Shown here piece by piece: positions 15,609 through 23,094 of a DNA stretch of 34,912 nt. The translations under genes were made by a program, and so were the position numbers. Source of the stretch: Sphingomonadales bacterium (GTDB lineage Bacteria; Pseudomonadota; Alphaproteobacteria; Sphingomonadales; Sphingomonadaceae); the NCBI GenBank assembly GCA_019750455.1, contig JAIEOM010000202.1, positions 1 through 34,912 on the forward strand, given 5' to 3'. How positions within the stretch are numbered: position 1 is the first letter of the stretch; each line of letters begins with the position of its first letter. Under the pieces are notes generated by a model. That model had not been told where the DNA came from and made no database searches. It saw nothing but the letters and a program-made list of their open reading frames with translations.

Positions 15609-16417
15609 TGCACCAACGGCCCGTCCGCAATCGGCAGGTCAACCCCTTCGATGGTGGTCTGGCTGGCGAGGATCGACAGGTATTGCGCCACGGCCTTGCG
15701 GGTTGTGGTTTCCTCCAGATAGTCGCGGATGGTCGCCTCCACGGCTTCGAACGGCAATTGCTGCCCCTCGGCCCGGCGTCTGGCGCGGATCACGTGCACG
15801 CCAAAGCGGGTGCGCACCGGCTCTGGGCACAGCTCGCCTTCGCCAAGGTCGAACAGCGCGGCTTCGAATTCGGCGACGGTCTGCCCCTTGCCGATCTGGC
15901 CGAGATTGCCGCCCTGTTCCTTAGACGGGCAGGCCGATTTGGCTCGCGCCAGCTCGCCGAAACAGGCCGGATCAGCTTGCAGCGTCCGGATCGCCATGCG
16001 CGCATCGCCGACCGCAAGGCTATAGGCGAATTCATCCGCCGGGTTGGCCGAGAACAGGATGTGCTCCGCCTCGACCAACGTTTCGGAGGCGAAGCGTTCG
16101 CGGTGGCGATCATAGAAGCGCCGTGCCTCGGCTGCGGTAGCCTCGGGCACGCGCACTTCGCTCTCCAGCAGCGCGTCGATCTTCGCATCATCGGGGGCGA
16201 GCGCGCGGCCCTGCGCGTCCTCGCGTTCGCCAGGATCGATCCCGAGCCGATCGGCTTCGGCTAGCAGCAATTGCCGGATGGCGAGCGCCTCGGCGGCTTC
16301 GGTCCACGCCGTGGCGGCATCAGGCGCGGGGTGGTTCTGCGCTTCGGCGGCGATGGCGGTGGCGAGGATTTCCACCCCGCCGACCCGCACTGCGGCCCGT
16401 TCGATCACCTCATCCAT
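15605..16417 (-). CDS. Parvulin-type peptidyl-prolyl isomerase of the nar operon
   Basis: 270 residues. An N-terminal helical region (about 1-110) is followed by a PpiC rotamase domain (about 115-225), recognisable from VEAEHILFSA, KEQGGNLGQIGKGQTVAEFE and FGVHVIRARRR. There is no signal peptide, so it should act in the cytoplasm. A PpiC-type gene between narI and moaA is also found in Pseudomonas nar operons, where it is thought to help nitrate reductase assembly; this job is inferred from context. The start overlaps narI by 8 bases and the stop overlaps moaA as GTGA. Confidence 0.9.
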   Translation of the reverse strand: MDEVIERAAVRVGGVEILATAIAAEAQNHPAPDAATAWTEAAEALAIRQLLLAEADRLGIDPGEREDAQGRALAPDDAKIDALLESEVRVPEATAAEARRFYDRHRERFASETLVEAEHILFSANPADEFAYSLAVGDARMAIRTLQADPACFGELARAKSACPSKEQGGNLGQIGKGQTVAEFEAALFDLGEGELCPEPVRTRFGVHVIRARRRAEGQQLPFEAVEATIRDYLEETTTRKAVAQYLSILASQTTIEGVDLPIADGPLVQ

Positions 16418-17111
16418 GGCTGAGGCTCCGGCGCGAACGCACGATCTGATAGCCGCCGCGCCACAGATAGCGCACCGGCGCGCTCAGCATGTGCACCAGC
16501 CGGGTGAAGGGGAACAGAATGAAGATCGTCAGGCCCAGAAAGATGTGAAGGCGGAAGATCCAGTGTGCCCCTTCCATAAAGAGCGATGCAGTGGGGTTGA
16601 AGGTGAAGATGCCGTTCGCCCACGCCATGAAGCGCACCATCTGTTCGCCGTCCATGTGACCGAGCGAAATCGGCACTGTCGCCAACCCGAGCGCAAGCTG
16701 AAGCCAGAGCAGCGCCAGAATGCCGGTGTCGGCGAACGTCGAATGGGCACGGACCCGCGCGTCGAACAGACGGCGGTGCAACAGCATGCTGGCTCCTATG
16801 AAGGAAAACAGCCCGGCAGTGCCGCCGCCATAGACCGCCAGCGCCTGCTTCCACTCGTGCTTCACTGCAAGAGAATCAAACACCCAGATCGGCACCAGCA
16901 GGCCGAAGATATGGCCGAACAGGACGAACAAGACGCCGACATGGAAAAGCACCGATCCCCACATCAGCTGCTTGCGGCGTAAGAGCTGGCTGGAGCCCGA
17001 ACGCCAGCTGTAAGGTTCGCGGTCGAAACGGATGATCGAGCCGATCACCAGCACGGAGAGGGCAATGTAGGGATAGATGCCGAAAACCAGATGGTCGATA
17101 TAGGTGTTCAT
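16410..17111 (-). CDS. narI: NarI, nitrate reductase gamma subunit (cytochrome b)
   Basis: 233 residues with five predicted membrane helices. The four haem-b ligands are visible as His57 and His67 in helix 2 (GSVLFHVGVLFVLFGHIFG) and His189 and His207 in helix 5 (WIFRLHIFLGLT, FTRLVHMLSAP). NarI takes electrons from quinol at the membrane and passes them to NarH. The start lies 3 bases after the narJ stop. Length is normal for the family. Confidence 0.97.
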   Translation of the reverse strand: MNTYIDHLVFGIYPYIALSVLVIGSIIRFDREPYSWRSGSSQLLRRKQLMWGSVLFHVGVLFVLFGHIFGLLVPIWVFDSLAVKHEWKQALAVYGGGTAGLFSFIGASMLLHRRLFDARVRAHSTFADTGILALLWLQLALGLATVPISLGHMDGEQMVRFMAWANGIFTFNPTASLFMEGAHWIFRLHIFLGLTIFILFPFTRLVHMLSAPVRYLWRGGYQIVRSRRSLSHG

Positions 17112-17114
17112 GGC

Positions 17115-17831
17115 TCAGCTCCTCCTGGCTGACGTGGCGGGTTCGGCGTCCGGCAGGGGCGCGCGCATCCGGTCGAGGATGGCACTCACTTGCGGGCAGG
17201 CGGCGGTGGGATCGGGCGCGGCATCTGCGGTGAAGCGGATTTCCTCCTCCTCCCATTGGGCGTCGAGTTCCTCGAGGGTTTCGGGGTCTTCGGCGGGCGG
17301 CAGCGCGTTCGCCGCCGCTTCGTCCATTTCCAGCCCGGCAATCTCGCACAGCAGCGCGAACACCGGGGCATAATCCGAACCCTTGTCCGTCAGCCGCGCC
17401 GTTAGCGCGATCAGCACCACGCCGGGTTCGGCCAGCGTATCGCGGGCCAGTGCCTCGGGAAGGGTCGAACAATAGTCGAGGAACAGCGGCAGGTAGTCGG
17501 GCAGTTCGTTGCCCTCCGGCTCCAGCCCGGCATCGAGGTAACGGGCGCGCAGATCGACCATCGCCTGCCCCCGGTCGCGGCTTTCGCCGTGGACGTGTTC
17601 GAACAGGTGCAGACTATGCGCCCGCCCGCGGTCGAACAGATCCACATAGGCTTCCTGGAAGTCATAGATATCGGCGGTCGCGAGCCGGGTCAGCAGCGCT
17701 TCGCACGCAGCGACGGCGGTTTGCGGCAGGGCCGGATCACCCGTCAGCCGCTGGCGGATTTCGCCTGCCACCGCCTGCAATTCGCGCGAGGGATATTGCA
17801 GCAGCAGCGAGATCAGATGGAGCGCTTTCAT
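17115..17831 (-). CDS. narJ: NarJ, nitrate reductase assembly chaperone
   Basis: 238 residues, all-helical TorD/NarJ-type chaperone. Landmarks are LHLISLLLQYPSRELQAV at the N-terminus, YVDLFDRGRAHSLHLFEHVH, RDRGQAMVDL, and NELPDYLPLFLDYCSTLP. The acidic C-terminal tail (EDPETLEELDAQWEEEEIRF) is typical. It binds NarG and is needed for cofactor insertion and membrane docking, and is not part of the final enzyme. Its ATG overlaps the narH stop by one base (TGATG). Confidence 0.96.
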   Translation of the reverse strand: MKALHLISLLLQYPSRELQAVAGEIRQRLTGDPALPQTAVAACEALLTRLATADIYDFQEAYVDLFDRGRAHSLHLFEHVHGESRDRGQAMVDLRARYLDAGLEPEGNELPDYLPLFLDYCSTLPEALARDTLAEPGVVLIALTARLTDKGSDYAPVFALLCEIAGLEMDEAAANALPPAEDPETLEELDAQWEEEEIRFTADAAPDPTAACPQVSAILDRMRAPLPDAEPATSARRS

Positions 17832-19360
17832 CAGAACACCTCCGAAGGGGTCTGGAGTTTCTTGCGGGCCGGCGGGGCGCCGAACAGGTTGGTCTCGTTC
17901 GACCCGCCCGAGCAGCCATTGCCGAAGCTGAAGCCGCAGGAGCCGCGTTCCTCGAACATGTCCTCGGCATCCTCGCGGTGGCCGGTGGGGATCACGAAAC
18001 GGTCTTCGTAATCGGCCAGCGCCATCACCTTGTACATCTCCTCGATCTGCGCGCCGGTGAGGCCGACCGCTTCGGCGATGCCTTCGTTGTGCACGCCCTC
18101 GATCGATTTCGACCGCATATAGCCGCGCATCGCCAGCATCCGTTCAAGGCACAGGGCGACCGGCTCCTCGTCGCCCGCAGTGAGCAGATTGGCGAGATAC
18201 TTCAGCGGGATGCGAAGCGAGCGCACATCGGGCATGTTGTTGTTGACGCTGATCTGCCCGGCGCTGGCCGCGGCATTGATCGGCGAGAGCGGCGGCACAT
18301 ACCACACCATCGGCAGGGTGCGGTATTCGGGGTGGAGCGGGAAGGCGACCTTCCATTCCATCGCCATCTTCCACACTGGCGAATGACGCGCAGCCTCGAG
18401 CCAGGCTTCGGGCACGCCGTCCTTTCGCGCCTGTTCGATCACCGCCGGATCATTGGGATCAAGGAAGATGTCGAGCTGCGCCTGATACAGATCCTCGACA
18501 TTTTCGGTGGATGCGGCTTCCTCGATGCGGTCGGCATCATAGAGCATCACGCCGAGATAGCGGATGCGCCCGACGCAGGTTTCGCTGCACACCGTCGGCT
18601 GGCCCGCTTCGATGCGCGGATAGCAGAAGATGCACTTTTCCGATTTGCCGGTTTTCCAGTTGTAATAAATCTTCTTGTAAGGGCAGCCCGACACGCACAT
18701 GCGCCAGCCGCGGCAGGCCTCCTGATCGATCAGGACGATCCCGTCCTCTTCCCGCTTGTAGATCGCGCCGGACGGGCAGGCGGCGACGCAGGTCGGGTTA
18801 AGGCAATGTTCGCACAGCCTGGGCAAATACATCATGAAGGTGTTTTCGAACTGGCCGTAGATTTCCTTCTGCACCCCTTCGAAGTTGTAATCCTCCGACC
18901 GCTTGGCGAATTCCCCGCCGAGGATTTCCTCCCAGTTCGGCCCCCACTCGATCTTCTCCATCCGCTGGCCCGAAATCAGGCTGCGCGGACGGGCGGTGGG
19001 GAAGGCCTTGCTTTCGCCCGCTTTTTGCAGGTGAGCGTAATCGAAGGTGAAGGGTTCGTAGTAATCGTCGATCTCGGGCAGGTCGGGATTGGCGAAAATC
19101 TTCGCCAGCATCCGCCACTTGCCGCCCATCTTGGGCCGGATCGAGCCACCGGCGGTCCGCACCCAGCCGCCGTTCCAGCGTTTCTGGTTCTCCCAGTCCT
19201 TGGGATAGCCGATGCCGGGCTTGGTCTCGACATTGTTGAACCAGGCATATTCCATGCCTTCGCGGCTGGTCCACACGTTCTTGCACGTCACCGAGCAGGT
19301 GTGGCAGCCGATGCACTTGTCAAGGTTCAGGACCTTGCCGATCTGTGCGCGGATTTTCAT
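17831..19360 (-). CDS. narH: NarH, nitrate reductase beta subunit
   Basis: 509 residues. The four cluster motifs are all present: CIGCHTCSVTC near residue 16, CEHCLNPTCVAACP, CRGWRMCVSGCP, and CIFCYPR plus CSETCVGRIRYLG. The Trp in CRGW replaces a cysteine, giving the [3Fe-4S] cluster typical of NarH. It relays electrons from NarI haems to NarG. The ATG overlaps the narG stop as ATGA. No insertion or truncation is seen. Confidence 0.98.
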   Translation of the reverse strand: MKIRAQIGKVLNLDKCIGCHTCSVTCKNVWTSREGMEYAWFNNVETKPGIGYPKDWENQKRWNGGWVRTAGGSIRPKMGGKWRMLAKIFANPDLPEIDDYYEPFTFDYAHLQKAGESKAFPTARPRSLISGQRMEKIEWGPNWEEILGGEFAKRSEDYNFEGVQKEIYGQFENTFMMYLPRLCEHCLNPTCVAACPSGAIYKREEDGIVLIDQEACRGWRMCVSGCPYKKIYYNWKTGKSEKCIFCYPRIEAGQPTVCSETCVGRIRYLGVMLYDADRIEEAASTENVEDLYQAQLDIFLDPNDPAVIEQARKDGVPEAWLEAARHSPVWKMAMEWKVAFPLHPEYRTLPMVWYVPPLSPINAAASAGQISVNNNMPDVRSLRIPLKYLANLLTAGDEEPVALCLERMLAMRGYMRSKSIEGVHNEGIAEAVGLTGAQIEEMYKVMALADYEDRFVIPTGHREDAEDMFEERGSCGFSFGNGCSGGSNETNLFGAPPARKKLQTPSEVF

Positions 19361-22300
19361 GCTGCGGTCTCCCCTTCAGCGAGGGCCCCTTCGAGCCAGT
19401 CGACCTTTGTAAGCTTGCGGACGATCACATATTCGTCGCGGTTGGACCCGACGGTGCCGTAGTAGTTGAACCCGTAGGCGAGCTGGACATAGCCGCCGAT
19501 CATGTGCGTGGGTTTCAGCACCGCGCGGGTGACGGAGTTGTGGATGCCCCCGCGCTGCCCGGTCAGCGGCGATCCGGGCATATTCGTGATCTTTTCCTGC
19601 GCGTGATACATGAACAGCGTGCCTTCCTTCATCCGCTGCGACACGACCACGCGGGCCACCAGCGCGCCGTTGGAATTGAAGGTTTCCACCCAGTCATTAT
19701 CGACCAGGCCCGCCTTGGCGGCGTCCACTTCGCTCATCCACACGATCGGCCCGCCGCGTGACAGTGTCAGCATCAGCAGATTGTCGGTATAGGTCGAATG
19801 GATGCCCCATTTCTGGTGGGGGGTGATGAAGTTGAGGATCACGTGCGGCGCGTCCTTGGCTTCGTCCAGCATCGGTTTGACCGCCTTGGTATCGATGGGC
19901 GGGCGATAGACGCAGAAGCCTTCGCCAAAGGCGCGCATCCACTTGTGATCCTGATAGAGCTGCTGACGCCCGGTCAGCGTGCGCCACGGGATCAACTCGT
20001 GGACGTTGGTGTAACCCGCGTTATAACACACGTGCTCGCTTTCCAGCCCCGACCAGGTGGGCGAGGAGATGATCTTCCTCGGCTGGGCCTGAATGTCGCG
20101 GAAGCGAATTTTCTCCTCTTCCTTGGGCAGCGCCAGATGGGTGTGATCGAGCCCGGTCTTCCTGCCCAGATTGGCCCAGGCCTTGACCGCGACCTCGCCA
20201 TTGGTTTCAGGCGCGAGCATCAGGATCATCTCAGCGGCATCGATCGCGGTTTCGATCTGCGCCAGGCCCTTGGTCGGGCCATCCTTCAGCACCGGGCCGT
20301 TGAGCTTGCGCAGCGCCTCGACCTCGTGATCGGTGTTCCAGCCGATCCCCTTGCCGCCATTTCCGAGCTTTTCCATCAGCGGGCCAAGCGCGGTGAAGCG
20401 GTTGTAGAGATTGGGATAATCCCGCTCGACCAGCGCGACGTTGGCCATGGTCTTGCCGGGGATCGGCTCGGCCTGACCCAGCCCCCAATCGGCCACGTCA
20501 TAGGGCTGTGCGATCTCGTTCGGGCTGTCGTGCTGGATCGGGGTGAGCACCACGTCATGCTCGACGCCGAGCACTTCGGGCGCGACTTCGGAGAACCTCT
20601 TGGCGATCCCCTTGTAGATGTCCCAGTCGCTGCGCGATTCCCACACCGGGTCCACTGCCGCCGAGAGCGGGTGGATGAAGGGGTGCATGTCCGAGGTGTT
20701 GAGATCGTCCTTCTCGTACCAGCTCGCCGTCGGCAGGACGATGTCGGAATAGACGCAGGTGGTCGACATCCGGAAATCGAGCGTCACCAGCAGATCGAGC
20801 TTACCTTTGGGCGCATCATCGTGCCACTTCACTTCCTTGGGCTTGACCGCGCCGGTTTCGCCCAGGTCCTTACCCTGCACGCCGTGGGCGGTGCCGAGCA
20901 GGTGCTTGAGGAAATATTCGTGGCCCTTGCCCGACGAGCCGAGCAGGTTTGACCGCCACACAAACATGTTGCGCGGCCAGTTGGCCGGATCATCGGGATC
21001 AAAGCACGACATTTCCAGCGTGCCTGCCTTGAAGCCTTCGGCGACATATTCGCCCGCGGTCTTGCCGCTGGCCTTGATCGCCTTGCCCACTTCGAGCGGG
21101 TTGCTCTTCAACTGCGGCGCGCTCGGCAGCCAGCCCATGCGTTCGGCCCGCGCGTTGTAATCGATCAGGCTTGCGTCCCAGTCACCATCAGGCGCGGTGG
21201 GGGAGAGGATTTCCTCCACCGCCAGCGTCTCGTACCGCCACTGATCGGTGTGGGCGTAGAAGAAGCTCGTTGAATTCATGTGCCGCGGCGGGCGGTTCCA
21301 GTCGAGCGCGAAGGCGAGCGCGGTCCACCCGGTCTGCGGGCGCAGCTTTTCCTGCCCGACATAGTGCGACCAGCCGCCGCCCGATTGGCCCACACAGCCG
21401 CACATCACCAAGAGGTTGATGATGCCGCGGTAGTTCATGTCCATGTGATACCAGTGGTTGAGCCCCGCGCCCAGGATCACCATCGACTTGCCCTTGGTCA
21501 CCTCGGCATTGGAGGCGAATTCGCGGGCCACGGTGATGATGTGATCAGCCGGCACCCCGGTGATCTTTTCCGCCCATGCCGGGGTGTAAGGCTCCATCGC
21601 GGCGTAATCGCGGGCGACATGCTCGCCGCCGAGGCCACGGTCGAGGCCGTAATTGGCGCAGAACAGATCGAACACGGTGGCGACGAAGGCCTTGCCGTCC
21701 TTCAATTGCACCTGCCGCACCGGGACGCGGCGCTTGAGCACGCTGGGGTGATCGGTGCCCTGGAAGTGATCGTGCTCAAGATTGCCGAAATAGGGGAACG
21801 CGACCTCGATCACCTCGTCATGCTGGCCATCAAGGATATTGGTCAGCCGCAGCCGGGTGGCATTGCCGCGACCGTCCTTTTCCTGAAGGTTCCACTTGCC
21901 TTCCTCGCCCCAACGGAACCCCGCCGAGCCCGACGGCACCACCACCTCGTCGGTCGCCTCGTCAATGGCGACGGTTTTCCAGTCGGGATTGTTGGCTTCG
22001 GCCAGCCCATCAAGGAAATCGGCGGCGCGCAGCAGGTTTTCAGGCACCCATGCACCGTCCTTTTCAACCAGCTTCACCAGCATCGGCATGTCGGAATATT
22101 TGCGGCAATAGTCCTCGAAATATTCGGCCTGCCGGTCGAGGTGATATTCGCGCAGGATCACATGGCCCATCGCCATCGCCAGCGCCGCATCGGTTCCCTG
22201 CTTGGGGTTGAGCCACAGATCGGCAAACTTGGTCGCCTCGGCGTAATCGGGGCTGACGACCGCGACCTTGGTGCCGCGATAGCGGGCCTCGGTCATGAAG

Positions 22301-23094
22301 TGCGCATCGGGGGTGCGGGTTTGCGGGACGTTCGAGCCCCACATCATCAGGAACCCGGCATTGTACCAGTCGGCGCTTTCGGGAACGTCGGTCTGTTCGC
22401 CCCAGGTCTGCGGGCTGGAGGGCGGCAGGTCGCAATACCAGTCGTAGAAACTCATGCAGGTGCCGCCAAGCAGCGAGAGATAGCGCGATCCGGCCGCATA
22501 GCTCACCATCGACATCGCCGGGATGGGCGAAAAGCCAATGATCCGGTCAGGGCCGTAAGTCTTGGCGGTGTAGGCATTGGCAGCCGCGATGATCTCGTTC
22601 ACCTCGTCCCACGTCGAACGCACCATGCCGCCGTGGCCGCGGATCGCGGTATAGCTCTTGCGCTTGGCCTGATCCTCGACGATCGAGGCCCAGGCAGCGA
22701 CCGGCGTGCGCAGCACGCGCGCTTCACGCCACAGCTTGAGCAGGCGCGAACGCACCATCGGATATTTCAGGCGCTGGGCCGAATAGATGTACCAGCTGTA
22801 GCTCGCCCCGCGCGGGCATCCGCGCGGCTCGTGGTTGGGCAGATCGGGCCGGGTGCGGGGATAATCAGTCTGCTGGGTTTCCCAGGTGATGATCCCGCCC
22901 TTGACGTAGATCTTCCAGCTGCACGAACCGGTGCAGTTCACCCCGTGTGTGCTGCGCACGATCTTGTCGTGCTGCCAGCGCTTGCGATAGCTGTCCTCCC
23001 AGTCGCGGTTCTGGTTGGTGGTGACGCCGTGTCCGCCGGCAAAAGCTTGGCTAGGCTGGCGGAAAAAGGTCAGGCGATCGAGAAGCTGGCTCAT
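19357..23094 (-). CDS. narG: NarG, nitrate reductase alpha subunit (bis-MGD)
   Basis: 1245 residues, full length. The FS0 iron-sulphur ligands are His50, Cys54, Cys58 and Cys93 (THGVNCTGSCSW, RGCPRG), and the molybdenum ligand is Asp222 in YCDLPPSSPQTWGEQTDVP, matching E. coli NarG almost residue for residue. It reduces nitrate to nitrite on the cytoplasmic face, using quinol electrons via NarI and NarH. The start at 23094 overlaps the narK stop as ATGA; longer in-frame starts would lie within narK. The N-terminus MSQLLDRLTFFR is the usual vestigial Tat-like leader. Long frames on the other strand here are shadows. Confidence 0.98.
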   Translation of the reverse strand: MSQLLDRLTFFRQPSQAFAGGHGVTTNQNRDWEDSYRKRWQHDKIVRSTHGVNCTGSCSWKIYVKGGIITWETQQTDYPRTRPDLPNHEPRGCPRGASYSWYIYSAQRLKYPMVRSRLLKLWREARVLRTPVAAWASIVEDQAKRKSYTAIRGHGGMVRSTWDEVNEIIAAANAYTAKTYGPDRIIGFSPIPAMSMVSYAAGSRYLSLLGGTCMSFYDWYCDLPPSSPQTWGEQTDVPESADWYNAGFLMMWGSNVPQTRTPDAHFMTEARYRGTKVAVVSPDYAEATKFADLWLNPKQGTDAALAMAMGHVILREYHLDRQAEYFEDYCRKYSDMPMLVKLVEKDGAWVPENLLRAADFLDGLAEANNPDWKTVAIDEATDEVVVPSGSAGFRWGEEGKWNLQEKDGRGNATRLRLTNILDGQHDEVIEVAFPYFGNLEHDHFQGTDHPSVLKRRVPVRQVQLKDGKAFVATVFDLFCANYGLDRGLGGEHVARDYAAMEPYTPAWAEKITGVPADHIITVAREFASNAEVTKGKSMVILGAGLNHWYHMDMNYRGIINLLVMCGCVGQSGGGWSHYVGQEKLRPQTGWTALAFALDWNRPPRHMNSTSFFYAHTDQWRYETLAVEEILSPTAPDGDWDASLIDYNARAERMGWLPSAPQLKSNPLEVGKAIKASGKTAGEYVAEGFKAGTLEMSCFDPDDPANWPRNMFVWRSNLLGSSGKGHEYFLKHLLGTAHGVQGKDLGETGAVKPKEVKWHDDAPKGKLDLLVTLDFRMSTTCVYSDIVLPTASWYEKDDLNTSDMHPFIHPLSAAVDPVWESRSDWDIYKGIAKRFSEVAPEVLGVEHDVVLTPIQHDSPNEIAQPYDVADWGLGQAEPIPGKTMANVALVERDYPNLYNRFTALGPLMEKLGNGGKGIGWNTDHEVEALRKLNGPVLKDGPTKGLAQIETAIDAAEMILMLAPETNGEVAVKAWANLGRKTGLDHTHLALPKEEEKIRFRDIQAQPRKIISSPTWSGLESEHVCYNAGYTNVHELIPWRTLTGRQQLYQDHKWMRAFGEGFCVYRPPIDTKAVKPMLDEAKDAPHVILNFITPHQKWGIHSTYTDNLLMLTLSRGGPIVWMSEVDAAKAGLVDNDWVETFNSNGALVARVVVSQRMKEGTLFMYHAQEKITNMPGSPLTGQRGGIHNSVTRAVLKPTHMIGGYVQLAYGFNYYGTVGSNRDEYVIVRKLTKVDWLEGALAEGETAA

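Noticed and set aside
17450-19462. 670-codon open frame on the plus strand opposite narJ/narH
   Set aside because: Lies opposite confirmed genes and shows no domain; a coding shadow.
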